This document shows, one piece after another, positions 53,651 to 62,562 of a stretch of 64,000 nt of DNA (position 1 is its first letter; every line of letters begins with the position of its first letter). The stretch spans positions 372,001 to 436,000 of the forward strand of contig NZ_SJPX01000002.1 of NCBI RefSeq assembly GCF_007860175.1, in the 5' to 3' direction. The position numbers and the translations under genes are program-made. The notes beneath the pieces were generated by a model. The model made no database searches. It was given only the letters and a program-made list of their open reading frames with translations, and was not told the origin of the DNA. The DNA is from Rubripirellula reticaptiva. GTDB lineage: Bacteria > Planctomycetota > Planctomycetia > Pirellulales > Pirellulaceae.

Positions 53651-54760
53651 CTAATCATCGGCGTTATCACGTCGCCGCGCCATTAGCGCCCTAGCGGCTT
53701 CACGCATGTCTTCAACGCTATCGGTCTCGTCGACAATCTCGACTCCCAACAGCGTCTCGATGCAGTCCTCGAGTGTGACCAGTCCCGAAGTACCGCCGAA
53801 TTCATCTTTCACTGCAACGATGTGCTCCCGCTGCGCGGTCATGCGTTCGAGGATTGCGGCGACGCTTTCGTTTTCTTGCACTTCGCCGAGCGGTTTCATC
53901 AAATCCCCCAGCGTTCTTTCACCTTGTTCGTGATGCGATGCCTTTAAGATGGCATGCCGAGTCACGTGGCCGACCAAATGGTCCGAGTTGCCTTGATGCA
54001 GCGGGATCCGACTAAAACGAATTTCCGGATACTGTGCCAAAGCCTGGTTCACCGTCAGCTCGCGAGACAAAGTGAACATCACCGGCCGCGGAGTCATCAC
54101 GTCGTGAACGGTGACTTGCCCAAGAGTCAGTAGATTACGGATCACAAGATTCTCGGCCGGATTTAAAACTCCAGCCGTTCCGCCAAGTTCGGCGGTCACC
54201 GCAAACTCGGCCCGGGTCATCACGGCGCCGTGACCGCCGCCCAGCGCCCGGCTAATCCACTGCAGCGGGATGATGACAGGCAACGTGATCCAGATCATCA
54301 CCTGGATGGCCCACGCAGTGAACGGTGCAAGCCTCTTTGCGTAAGCAGCCCCTAAGCTCTTCGGAATGATCTCGCTAAGGACAAGGATCAGCACCGTGAT
54401 GATGACGCTGCCCAAAGCGACCCATTCGCTGCCACCGATCTTCAGAATCTGAGCCCCGGTGCCCGCCGCGCCGATGGTATGAGCAATGGTGTTGAGCGTC
54501 AGAATGGCCGACAGCGGCCGGTCGATGTTGTTCTTCATCGCCCGTAGCTTCAGCCCAGACTTCTTGCCAGACTGTGCCAGCACTTCAATTTGCGAAGCGG
54601 GCAGCGAGAGGATGCCGGCCTCCAACAGCGAACAAAGAAACGACACGCCCACCGCAAGCGACAAGTAGAAAGCGAGCATGAACCATTCAAAGCCGGTCGC
54701 GTTGGGGATCGCTGCGGCGTCGACGGATGCAGGAACGATAGCAAGGATCGGGTAAAGCAT
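53651..54760 (-). CDS. CNNM/CorC-type membrane protein with CBS domains
   Basis: A membrane protein with an N-terminal DUF21 domain and a pair of cytoplasmic CBS domains (369 aa). The DUF21 part has helices FEWFMLAFYLSLAVGVSFLCSLLEAGILSL, and the conserved SEIIPKSLGAAYAKRLAPFTAWAIQ. The CBS part runs from VHDVMTPRPVMFTLSRELTV to VAAILERMTAQREHIVAVKDEFGGTSGLVTLEDCIETLLG. Relatives take part in magnesium or cobalt efflux. The C-terminal CorC_HlyC domain of larger proteins is absent, so this is the short form. Confidence 0.85.
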   Translation of the reverse strand: MLYPILAIVPASVDAAAIPNATGFEWFMLAFYLSLAVGVSFLCSLLEAGILSLPASQIEVLAQSGKKSGLKLRAMKNNIDRPLSAILTLNTIAHTIGAAGTGAQILKIGGSEWVALGSVIITVLILVLSEIIPKSLGAAYAKRLAPFTAWAIQVMIWITLPVIIPLQWISRALGGGHGAVMTRAEFAVTAELGGTAGVLNPAENLVIRNLLTLGQVTVHDVMTPRPVMFTLSRELTVNQALAQYPEIRFSRIPLHQGNSDHLVGHVTRHAILKASHHEQGERTLGDLMKPLGEVQENESVAAILERMTAQREHIVAVKDEFGGTSGLVTLEDCIETLLGVEIVDETDSVEDMREAARALMARRRDNADD

Positions 54761-54884
54761 GAGATATTTTGACCGAGCGCAGCGTGATGCCCCACCGGCA
54801 GTAAGAGTTAAAACGAGTTAGCGAATTTGCTGCTGCCAAAAGCAAAAGCGACAGCCTTGCGGTTGCAAAGAGTCACCGCGATTT

Positions 54885-55463
54885 CTACCAGTATCCGGCG
54901 TGTTGCAAAACAATGTTGGTCTGGGGGTCAAAGTAATAGTCGGCGCCGCCGCCATCGGATTGAACCGGGCTGTGAAAGTGTAACGCATCCGCAGGCACAC
55001 CCCAATCGAGCCCGTCAAACGAGTAACCAAAACGCTCGCTCGCAACGGAGTCGCCATCACCAAGTTGGTCACGAGGAACGGCGGAACGGCCATCCGCTTC
55101 GGCCCACGATTCATCAAGGTACGCCGCCAATTCGTCAAGCTTGATCGTGTACCTCGCGCGATACCCCATCGCATATTTATCGATCGTAATGTCACGAGCT
55201 TCAGGTGGCAGATAGCGTTCGATCCTGAAGTCTTGAACTTCGGCGTAAGTCTCGTAATCAAAAACACCGAATCGATTTGAATCAAGAACCGAGCCAATCC
55301 CGGCACAGACGGGGATGAACGCAAGCAAGGCGACCAGCAGCGAAACGAAAGCGACCTTGCCGCGTCTCCACTTGAACAACGGTGCAACCACGACCGCCGT
55401 GACAATGAATCCGGCAAGAACCCAGAGCGTGATTTTTAGTGGCAGTATGATCGGCCAGAGCAT
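54885..55463 (-). CDS. Two-helix membrane protein, function unknown
   Basis: A 192-aa protein with two N-terminal membrane helices (IILPLKITLWVLAGFIVTAVVVAPLF and VAFVSLLVALLAFIPVCAGIG) and a soluble domain of about 135 residues (YETYAEVQDFRIERYLPPEA to YYFDPQTNIVLQHAGYW). No family recognised. The soluble part is likely outside the cytoplasm since the loop between helices is basic (KWRRGK). It is followed by the CNNM-type gene after 124 bp and preceded by the ACP-like fragment, all on the same strand. Confidence 0.6.
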   Translation of the reverse strand: MLWPIILPLKITLWVLAGFIVTAVVVAPLFKWRRGKVAFVSLLVALLAFIPVCAGIGSVLDSNRFGVFDYETYAEVQDFRIERYLPPEARDITIDKYAMGYRARYTIKLDELAAYLDESWAEADGRSAVPRDQLGDGDSVASERFGYSFDGLDWGVPADALHFHSPVQSDGGGADYYFDPQTNIVLQHAGYW

Positions 55464-55554
55464 GCTTCGACGGGACCATGCCCGGGTTCAGGGAATCGAA
55501 AGAGCGAAATATGGAATCGTGAAAACATTCAAGCCGCGTGTGCTGTGCGGCAAG

Positions 55555-55803
55555 TCAATCACAACCAAGATCCTCGACAAATCGCTGTCCTGGATAAACC
55601 CGATCGTAGTCCACCCCAAGTTGCTCGGAAATGATCCGCCGAACCTTCAGCGCGCGTCCGCGGTCGACACCCGGTGAACACCGCCGAATGAATTCATCTT
55701 CGGATATAGGCGGCCAGAGGTCACTGGATGGAAAACGAACTTTGACGCAGCACACCACTGCGACGGCAGCTGCGACAATCAGTGCGAAGATCAAATAGTA
55801 CAT
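55555..55803 (-). CDS. Membrane-anchored acyl-carrier-like fragment
   Basis: An 82-residue protein: an N-terminal membrane helix (YYLIFALIVAAAVAVVCCV), a polar linker (SSDLWPPISEDEFIRRCSPG), then ALKVRRIISEQLGVDYDRVYPGQRFVEDLGCD and the stop. The last 30 residues match the first half of acyl carrier proteins (…IISEQLGVD…VTPD..FVEDLGAD), and the chain stops exactly where the phosphopantetheine-bearing Ser of the DSL motif should be. Reading past the TGA gives no ACP-like sequence. It may be a family where this half-domain has another use, or a truncated gene. No other fatty-acid gene is adjacent. Confidence 0.5.
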   Translation of the reverse strand: MYYLIFALIVAAAVAVVCCVKVRFPSSDLWPPISEDEFIRRCSPGVDRGRALKVRRIISEQLGVDYDRVYPGQRFVEDLGCD

Positions 55804-55976
55804 GACGCTTGTCCCGAATCGGTTAGCCTCGAATCACAGTCGCTTGGGAAAACCAATATCGCAAGAAACATTCAACTGGCCAACGGCTGATGAAAACTCG
55901 ACCACCCAAACTCCGGTGCATTAAATAGTTTTCGACGTCGCGTTTTCGAAAGCGAGTCAGCCGGCGGACAATTAAA

Positions 55977-56058
55977 TTTTTCCGTAACTGGGCCCGCCAG
56001 GGTTCAGTTTGCGGCGAATCGAGCATGACTGAACCCTGGCGGGCCCAGCTACGGAAAA
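55977..56058. repeat. Long inverted repeat (about 31 bp arms)
   Basis: The left arm (55978-56008) and right arm (56028-56058) are reverse complements over 31 positions with one mismatch and a 19-base loop. Core of the arm: CTGGGCCCGCCAGGGTTCAG. The arms end in T-rich and A-rich sequence, so it could be a bidirectional terminator, but the length suggests a mobile or dispersed repeat. Confidence 0.85.
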
Positions 56059-56233
56059 TGCGACTTGCAAAGTCGGCTGACGAGGAATAACGCGATCGGG
56101 TCATCGTATTCGCGCAGATTGGTGTATTTCGCGGGCGAGATACTCAGTGACAGATTGCCCGCTAATGAAGCGAATTAACGCGAATCAGGGGAGTGCTGGT
56201 GTGGCGATGTCCGCCTGATGTCTCGGGAAGCTT

Positions 56234-56252
56234 CGTAGCTGGGCCCGCCAGG
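56234..56252 (+). repeat. Third, partial copy of the inverted-repeat arm
   Basis: CGTAGCTGGGCCCGCCAGG matches the inner part of the long inverted repeat (reading as the reverse complement of its right arm). After this point the sequence departs (ACTGCTGA instead of GTTCAG). This shows that the element is dispersed rather than unique. Confidence 0.75.
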
Positions 56253-56340
56253 ACTGCTGATTACCCGCGAGTCGTGTAGCACTTAGCCGCGGTAACCAAA
56301 AAAGAGGTTTCGGCTATAAGAAGAATGTGTGTCGAAAGAA

Positions 56341-56413
56341 TCGGGCCGACAGGAGTTGAACCTGCGACCTCTTGACCCCCAGTCAAGCGCGCTACCAACT
56401 GCGCTACGGCCCG
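56341..56413 (-). tRNA. tRNA-Pro (GGG)
   Basis: Read on the minus strand, it has a 7-bp acceptor stem CGGGCCG/CGGCCCG, a D-arm (GCGCAGTTGGTAGCGC), anticodon stem CTTGA/TCAAG with loop CTGGGGG (anticodon GGG), and a T-arm with GGTTCAACTCC. The discriminator base is A; CCA is not encoded. Length 73 nt. Confidence 0.95.
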
Positions 56414-56532
56414 AAATTTGGTGAGGTTATTCTAATGAACGATCGGCGAGCTCGCTAGGTGACCTTACGGGAAGCGTGGCCGGGTTTTACTTTGGCCGTT
56501 TTACGGTCGCCGTATCTTGGATTGGAAATTTG

Positions 56533-57426
56533 ATGAGTTTTGCAGATCGATTGGCTGAGGCAGTTCAAACATCGGGATCGGTCACCTGCGTCGGCCTGGA
56601 TCCGCGGAAATCGCAATTGCCGGCGACGCTTCGCGATAGTGTCTCGACCGACTCGCCCGACGCCTGGGCTGCGGCCTATACCCAGTTTTGTACTGAGATC
56701 ATTGACGTCGTCGCCGGCCGCGTCGCCTGCGTGAAGCCTCAGGCGGCATTTTTTGAACAGCTTGGGCCGGCCGGAATGGTGTCGCTTGGACAGGTGATCT
56801 CGTACGCTCGCAAAGTCGGGCTGTTGGTAATCACGGACGGAAAACGCAACGACATTGGCAGCACCGCGACCGCTTACGCGGACGCTTACCTTGGCACCGA
56901 TAGCCCTTGGGGAAGCGACTCGTTGACTGTCAGTCCCTACTTGGGCCGCGATTCGTTGGAACCGTTTGTCGAGGTCTGTGACGCTCGCGATGCTGGCATT
57001 TTCGTGCTGGTGAAAACATCCAATCCCGGCGGCGGTTTGCTGCAGGACCGAGTCTGTGACGGCAAAACCATTTACGCGTCGGTTGCCGAGCTGGTCAGCG
57101 AGCTGAATTCGACTCGGATCGGCAAGTCCGGTTACGGGCCAGTCGGCGCGGTGGTCGGTGCGACGTACCCCGAACAGCTAGCCGAGCTGCGATCAGCGAT
57201 GCCGGGCGCATGGATTCTGATTCCTGGATTTGGAGCCCAGGGAGGCTCGGCCGACGACGTGAAGGCCGGCTTTGACGGTTCGGGATTGGGCGCGGTGGTG
57301 AACAGTTCGCGGCACATCATTTTTGCCCACTCGCGACCGGAATACAAAGACAAATTCGGCGACGTTAAGTGGCTTGATGCGGTTTCGGCGGCGACCGACG
57401 AGATGAACGCTCAGCTGCGGTTCTAG
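56533..57426 (+). CDS. pyrF: Orotidine 5'-phosphate decarboxylase (type 2)
   Basis: Converts orotidine monophosphate to UMP in pyrimidine synthesis. The barrel has VTCVGLDPRKSQLPA, CVKPQAAFFEQLGPAGM, the catalytic Lys-containing VITDGKRNDIGSTATAYADA, and FVLVKTSNPGG, then GYGPVGAVVGATYPEQLAELR and WILIPGFGAQGGSADDV, which match the longer type-2 PyrF group. From the ATG at 56533 the protein is 297 aa. An open frame extends upstream to 56476, but it has no similarity and would begin inside the tRNA-proximal spacer. Monocistronic as far as seen. Confidence 0.93.
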   Translation: MSFADRLAEAVQTSGSVTCVGLDPRKSQLPATLRDSVSTDSPDAWAAAYTQFCTEIIDVVAGRVACVKPQAAFFEQLGPAGMVSLGQVISYARKVGLLVITDGKRNDIGSTATAYADAYLGTDSPWGSDSLTVSPYLGRDSLEPFVEVCDARDAGIFVLVKTSNPGGGLLQDRVCDGKTIYASVAELVSELNSTRIGKSGYGPVGAVVGATYPEQLAELRSAMPGAWILIPGFGAQGGSADDVKAGFDGSGLGAVVNSSRHIIFAHSRPEYKDKFGDVKWLDAVSAATDEMNAQLRF

Positions 57427-57555
57427 CTGGCCAGGCAAACCATGCAGTTAAAACCGCGGAGAGTTGAATCGATCTGATCTTGCCTCGAGTTTCCCATTGC
57501 CGGTATAGCCACAGTGAGACTTATCTGTGGAGCCGATCCGACGGGAACCAAAACG

Positions 57556-58791
57556 ATGCGCCGCCTAGCCATTTTCCTAATTCTAAGCACGATCTCTAGC
57601 CTTGGTTTTGCCCAGGGCGGATTGGGCTTGCCCGGTGGCACCAGCGCTGCGGTTCCACGGATCAGTGACACACCGCCGAGCATGCAGAACCCCGCCGCGA
57701 AACGGCTGCCGGGCAATGCCTTTGGCGATTCCAATGCTGCCGCAACCAACTCATTTGGCGTCGTCTCAAACGGCGGTAAACTGCCTCGCACGGCCGGCCA
57801 AGAACACCGCGTCTACGACTTACGTCCATACTGTGGTTACCTGACCAAACACGACCACCCCGAACAGGCGATCATCGATTGGGTGCTTCGCGAGACCGGT
57901 ACAGACGTTTGGTTCACCGCACCGTTTGGATTCATGAGCGCCGATCGCGAATCGCTGTCGGTCTACCACACTCGCGAGATGCATGAAGTCATCGCAGGCG
58001 TCGTCGATCGATTCGTCGCCGGCGAAAAAGAACCTCAGGTGATGCACCTTCGCGTCCTGACGGTTGGCAATGCGAACTGGCGTAGCCGGGCTCATACATT
58101 GATGCAGCACGTCAGTGTCGACTCACCGGGCGTGCAAGCATGGTTGCTGAGCAAAGAGAACGCCGCACTGGTGCTGAACATGCTTCGCCAACGCACCGAT
58201 ACTCGCCAAGTTCACGACCTGAACATTGTCACGTACAACGGCCAAACTGAAACACTGGCCAGCACACGCGGCCGAAACTATGTCCGCAATATTCGGCCAG
58301 CCCCGCAGGCATGGCCGCCATACGAACCGGAAACCGGCGAAGTCCAGGAAGGCTACCGATTGTCGCTCAGCCCGCTGCTGAGCACTGACGGCCGCGCGAT
58401 CGATTGCATGATCAAAGCTGAAATCGATCAGGTCGACAAACTGAATCCCGTCGATTTGGAACTACCACTTCCTAACAACCAAGTCCACCGCGCCCGCATC
58501 GATGTGCCACAAGTTGTCAGTTGGCGTCTGCACGAACGATTTCGTTGGCCATCGGACATGGTGCTGCTGTTGTCATGCGGCGTCATCGCCAGCCCTGAAC
58601 GGGCCCAATCGGCGGTTCCGATGCTGAACATGAGTGCGTTTACGGGCTCCACCGCCGGCCGAGCCGATGCGTTGATGTTCATTCAATTCAGCGGCGACGC
58701 GTCCGAAAACTTATCGTCGACTCTGGCCCCGTCGACCACCGTGCCTCAGGTCGCAACTCAACCGGGCGGAGCAAACCGAGGTCGATATTAG
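57556..58791 (+). CDS. Exported protein with remote similarity to secretin-type domains
   Basis: A 411-aa exported protein with a signal peptide (RRLAIFLILSTISSLGFAQ). A low-complexity section is followed by YDLRPYCGYLTKHDHPEQAIIDWVLRETGTDVWFT, APFGFMSADRESLSVYHTREMHEVIAGVVDRF, which is reminiscent of the N-terminal modules of planctomycetal secretin-like proteins. A later part, GYRLSLSPLLSTDGRAIDCMIKAEIDQVDKL, resembles the strands of the secretin homology region, but no complete pore domain is present. The ATG at 57556 is preferred over an upstream in-frame GTG at 57514 since the signal sequence starts there. Function unknown. Confidence 0.55.
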   Translation: MRRLAIFLILSTISSLGFAQGGLGLPGGTSAAVPRISDTPPSMQNPAAKRLPGNAFGDSNAAATNSFGVVSNGGKLPRTAGQEHRVYDLRPYCGYLTKHDHPEQAIIDWVLRETGTDVWFTAPFGFMSADRESLSVYHTREMHEVIAGVVDRFVAGEKEPQVMHLRVLTVGNANWRSRAHTLMQHVSVDSPGVQAWLLSKENAALVLNMLRQRTDTRQVHDLNIVTYNGQTETLASTRGRNYVRNIRPAPQAWPPYEPETGEVQEGYRLSLSPLLSTDGRAIDCMIKAEIDQVDKLNPVDLELPLPNNQVHRARIDVPQVVSWRLHERFRWPSDMVLLLSCGVIASPERAQSAVPMLNMSAFTGSTAGRADALMFIQFSGDASENLSSTLAPSTTVPQVATQPGGANRGRY

Positions 58792-59017
58792 GAGCTACCT
58801 GACCACGCCGTGGATGTCGCTGTGTATTGAGGTTGAGTTATAAACTCCCACAATTTCCCCTACCGTTGGTCTTTCCAGCCGGTGTGGACAGTGTTCCGGC
58901 GAGGGATTTCTGCCTGTCCCAGCCCTGGACTAGCTCCGCATGGTCGATCGGCGGTTTGCCGTTTAGAATGCCGAGCCACACTGGTCCGTCCGTCTCGCTT
59001 TCACGTCGCAATCGTCC

Positions 59018-60331
59018 ATGGCAAACTCTTCGTCTCGCCGCGTCGTCATCACTGGTCTTGGTGTTGTCAGCCCGCTGGGCAACGACCCAGACACCGTCAT
59101 CGCTGCGCTGCGAGATGGCACCAGCGGAATCCGTCCGTTGACCCAGGTCCCGCAAGGCGTTTTGTGCATCGACCATGGCGCCGAAGCCGTCGGGTTCACC
59201 GGTGACATTTCGGACTACGGCCCGATGGAAAAAGCACTTGCCCGCACGATCAAGAAGGGCAGCAAAGTGATGTGCCGCGAGATCGAGATGGGTGTCGCGG
59301 TGGCCCAACTTGCGATTGGCGACGCTGGCATCACCGCAGAAAACCGTGACCGCGACCGAACCGGTGTTCTGTATGGATGCGACTACATCATGTCGCTGCC
59401 CGAAGAGTTCGCTGCTGGCATCAAAAAGTGCTTGGACGAGAACGGGAATTTCCAATTTGAAAAATGGGGGCAAATCGGCAAACCCGAAGTCAGCCCGCTG
59501 TGGTTGCTGAAGTATCTGCCCAACATGCCGGCCAGCCACATCGCGATCTACAACGATCTGCGTGGCCCCAATAATTCGATCACCGTACGGGAAGCCTCGG
59601 CCGGTGCGGCGATCGCCGAAGCCTATTCGACAATCCAGCGTGGTCACGCCGACGTGTTGGTGGTCGGTTCGACGGGTTCACGAATCCACCCGCTGCGAAC
59701 GCTGCACGCATCACTGCAAGAAAAACTCGCCGCCGACCAATCCGACCCAACGACGATGTCTCGTCCATTCGATCAGTCTCGCGACGGCAGCGTTGTGGGT
59801 GAGGGTGCGGGGGCGCTGGTTTGTGAATCGATGGAGCACGCTGAAGAACGCGGCGCGACGATCCTTGGCGAAGTGGTCGGTTATGCCAGCAGCGCGGTCG
59901 GGCCGTCGAAAGGTTTCGAGGACTCATTTTTGAAGCAAGCTATCGTCAACGTGTTGCGAGGCGCGTTGGGGGACGCCGATCCAAAATCGATTGGACACAT
60001 CCACGCTCACGGACTGGGTACGATCGAGTGCGATCGGCAAGAAGCCGAAGCAATCGCCGAAGTCTTCGGTAACCCCAGCGAGCAACCGCCGATCACAACG
60101 GCTAAGGGACACATGGGCAATCTGGGCGCTGGTGGCGGAATGGTCGAAGTCATCGCCAGCTTGAAGGCGCTCGGCGGCAACCTGTTTCCAATCCGAAATC
60201 TGACCAACCTGGATGCGGCCTGCCCAATCAACGCGTGTGTCGACACGACAACGCCGGCAGGAACTAGTTTCATCAACGTCAACGTGACACCGCAAGGCCA
60301 AGCATCGGCAACTCGAATCGCGTTGCTATAG
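59018..60331 (+). CDS. Beta-ketoacyl-ACP synthase homologue lacking the catalytic Cys
   Basis: A KAS-I/II-fold protein of 437 aa, normal in length. The N-terminus RRVVITGLGVVSPLGND is classical. The active-site region reads PNNSITVREASAGAAIAEAY, where KAS enzymes have STACATGAHAI; the catalytic Cys position is Ala193. The first catalytic His is kept (His331 in IHAHGLGTIECD), as is Lys363, but the second His, in KGHMGNLGAGGG, is replaced by Asn368. It thus resembles condensation-deficient relatives such as chain-length factors. No FabF partner, ACP or polyketide genes are beside it. The start at 59018 follows CAATCGTCC; the ribosome site is poor. Confidence 0.8.
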   Translation: MANSSSRRVVITGLGVVSPLGNDPDTVIAALRDGTSGIRPLTQVPQGVLCIDHGAEAVGFTGDISDYGPMEKALARTIKKGSKVMCREIEMGVAVAQLAIGDAGITAENRDRDRTGVLYGCDYIMSLPEEFAAGIKKCLDENGNFQFEKWGQIGKPEVSPLWLLKYLPNMPASHIAIYNDLRGPNNSITVREASAGAAIAEAYSTIQRGHADVLVVGSTGSRIHPLRTLHASLQEKLAADQSDPTTMSRPFDQSRDGSVVGEGAGALVCESMEHAEERGATILGEVVGYASSAVGPSKGFEDSFLKQAIVNVLRGALGDADPKSIGHIHAHGLGTIECDRQEAEAIAEVFGNPSEQPPITTAKGHMGNLGAGGGMVEVIASLKALGGNLFPIRNLTNLDAACPINACVDTTTPAGTSFINVNVTPQGQASATRIALL

Positions 60332-60371
60332 AAAAACGCAGTGCTGCCAAAACTCTGTGACAGCTAGGCAG

Positions 60372-61550
60372 TTATTGGCCGTGGTGTCGGCGGTTGAACA
60401 AATCCGGACTGAACGGATCGCTAACCACTGGCATTCGGCTGGGCGCGGTCGGATGCTCAACCGATTCAGCAGACGGGCTGAGTTCGGGTCGAGCGATTTC
60501 AGCAGCAGTCTGGATCGGGCGTTCGGCAACGTAAGCGGCTGGATTCGATTGTGCCCCGCTCGACTGTGCCGCTGGGGTAAGCAGCGGCCCTAGATCTGGA
60601 CCAGAACCGGCATCGGCGACTTCGAACGCAGCCTTGATTTCAACTGATTCGTTCTGGCTCTTCCCGACCACGGTCAGCCAAAGTGTCAGTGCCTCGATCG
60701 ACTTGGCATGTCGCAGATCGAGCGGTGCGTCAGAGCCACCGTGAGGCGAGACAGCTTTCTGCAAAAGCACGCTGTTGGCCGGCGTCTGATTGTCGATAAA
60801 CGCAAGCGAAGCAGCCAAGTTTTCTCGCGTCATTCGGGCCGATGCACGAGCTCCCAAACCGGGGACCATCATCGACCAAGGTCGACCCGATGTGTGATCG
60901 TGACATGATCCGCATCGATTCATCAGAGTTGGCTGAACATTGGCGGCGAAAAATTGCAACATCGCCAAATCAACGCCGCTCATAGCGGCGGCGACGGCTT
61001 GATGATCGACCTGTTCGACTTGTTCGCTGGACTGAGTGTCGTACTGAATCACTGGTGCTGAACGTGGATTGGGCGAGTGGGCTCGGTCGATATGTGCCTG
61101 AATCGAGGCGACTTGCAGATTGGTGGGGTCGATCGCTCGAGCGGCATCGAGCTCGATCGCCGCTTCGGCAAACAAGTCGTACCGGACACACCATCGTGCG
61201 TCTTGCAGGTGCGTCGACAAGTCGGATCGGTGTCGATGGTCCACGCGGTACCGATACAGATCGCGCAGCGACGGTGCCCAACAAGCAACTTGCTGTCGAG
61301 GCAATTGAAGTTCAGCATTCTGGCCGCCACGAACGACCACAAATTGGCCGACCTGGTGAGCCTGGCCAAACAATACGTTGTCGTTGCGAAGCAGAACACA
61401 TGCGCGATCAACGCCAGACGCAGTTTCTAACGGAACTGCAGCGGCGGACTGAAATTCGGGCTGGATCAACGGAGATTGCGCCAAGACCGTCGCACTCGGT
61501 CCGAGCACGATCGCAATCAACGCCGCTTTTTGGATACTTGATTTCGCCAT
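60372..61550 (-). CDS. Exported protein with a single CxxCH haem motif
   Basis: A 392-aa exported protein (signal peptide KSSIQKAALIAIVLGPSATVLAQ). The N-terminal part includes ELQLPRQQVACWAPSLRDLYRY and AARAIDPTNLQVASIQAHID, resembling planctomycetal proteins with a short TPR-like region. A haem-binding motif occurs once, NRCGSCHDHTSG, followed by a possible methionine (MMVPG), and LLQKAVSPHGGSDAPLDL is typical of the planctomycete-type cytochrome c segments. The C-terminal 110 residues are Pro/Ala/Ser-rich and likely disordered. It converges with the ketoacyl synthase homologue (40 bp between stops). Confidence 0.65.
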   Translation of the reverse strand: MAKSSIQKAALIAIVLGPSATVLAQSPLIQPEFQSAAAVPLETASGVDRACVLLRNDNVLFGQAHQVGQFVVVRGGQNAELQLPRQQVACWAPSLRDLYRYRVDHRHRSDLSTHLQDARWCVRYDLFAEAAIELDAARAIDPTNLQVASIQAHIDRAHSPNPRSAPVIQYDTQSSEQVEQVDHQAVAAAMSGVDLAMLQFFAANVQPTLMNRCGSCHDHTSGRPWSMMVPGLGARASARMTRENLAASLAFIDNQTPANSVLLQKAVSPHGGSDAPLDLRHAKSIEALTLWLTVVGKSQNESVEIKAAFEVADAGSGPDLGPLLTPAAQSSGAQSNPAAYVAERPIQTAAEIARPELSPSAESVEHPTAPSRMPVVSDPFSPDLFNRRHHGQ

Positions 61551-61646
61551 AGTAATGGCGGAAGTACCAACATTGGTGGGTTTGCGTCAATGCGACTCGA
61601 TTGAAACGATAGCAAACAATGACGCACCGCACACTTGCCGGAATTA

Positions 61647-62450
61647 CTAGCTGCTAACGGGGCCGAGACCTTCTGGCAGAATGCCATCGGCGACTTCGTC
61701 TTCCCACTCGTCCATCAACGGCCAGCCCTCGGCAAGCGTGCCAAAGTCAGCCATTTTCAGATAGCCCTTTACACGGTCGATCGTGCGATTCATGAATTCG
61801 GGCTCATTCGCAAAGATTGGACCGTGGCTCGGCGCCAACCATTTAACGCCGCTATCGCGAATTCGCTCGAGAGATTTGACAAACGCCTTGATGTCGCTGC
61901 CGTGGTGCGCGTCGATGGCTCCAATGCAACCATCGCGATAAATGTTGTCACCGCTCAACAGCACATCGCCCATGCGGAACGCTAGCTGGCTGTCGGTGTG
62001 TCCCGGCGTGTGCCAAACTTCGATCTCGAGCGATCCAACCTTGATGATGTCGCCGTCGTTGACTTGGTGTTCGATATCGACCGGCGGCATTTCCAGTTTC
62101 AAATTTTGAGCCGTGATCTCGGCCAAGGTGATCAGCGTGTCGCCGGTCCGCAGTGGCTCGACCGCTTTCGGGTGCGCCGTCACGGTTGTCTTCAAGATTG
62201 CCTTTGCTTTTGCCAATCCTTGGATGTGATCGACGTCGGCGTGAGTCGCCACCAACGTCTTGCAGCGGGACAGCGGGAAATCGAGTTGGCGGATGATCTC
62301 TACGAAACTATCAACGGTTTCTTCGTATCCGATATCGATCAACAACCATTCATCGGCGTCGTAAACCAAGTAGACATTGCATCCCAGCACTTCCCCGGCT
62401 TGGAAATTGAGTTCAATGACACCAGGAAAAAGGGGTTTGCGATTCAACAT
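61647..62450 (-). CDS. MBL-fold metallo-hydrolase
   Basis: Zinc-dependent hydrolase of the metallo-beta-lactamase fold, 267 aa. Metal motifs are THADVDHIQG (HxxxDH), then WHTPGHTDSQLAF, and the Asp of LLSGDNIYRDG, with the distal His in WLAPSHGPIF. This resembles the glyoxalase II-like broad MBL group, and the substrate cannot be given. No signal peptide is seen. It is followed after 96 bp by the haem-protein gene, and a 112-bp gap separates it from the SDR gene on the same strand. Confidence 0.85.
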   Translation of the reverse strand: MLNRKPLFPGVIELNFQAGEVLGCNVYLVYDADEWLLIDIGYEETVDSFVEIIRQLDFPLSRCKTLVATHADVDHIQGLAKAKAILKTTVTAHPKAVEPLRTGDTLITLAEITAQNLKLEMPPVDIEHQVNDGDIIKVGSLEIEVWHTPGHTDSQLAFRMGDVLLSGDNIYRDGCIGAIDAHHGSDIKAFVKSLERIRDSGVKWLAPSHGPIFANEPEFMNRTIDRVKGYLKMADFGTLAEGWPLMDEWEDEVADGILPEGLGPVSS

Positions 62451-62562
62451 ATTGAGCGATCGTCACGAAACATGAAAAGAGATGATAAGGTCAACCGATG
62501 GTAGGGCATTGTAGGAAGTTGACCGCTAAAGCGAGAACCCAACACCGGAATGTCGTTATGGG

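Larger units (their letters stand above)
55804..56340. other. 537-bp repeat-rich noncoding region
   Basis: Between the ACP-like gene and the tRNA there is no reliable gene; a 93-residue minus-strand frame (55823-56104) runs through the inverted repeat and looks like chance. The region holds a long stem-loop (55977-56058) and a further partial copy of its arm (56234-56252). Confidence 0.6.

Noticed and set aside
55823-56104. 93-codon minus-strand frame
   Set aside because: It runs through both arms of the long inverted repeat, which dictates its composition; no start signal.
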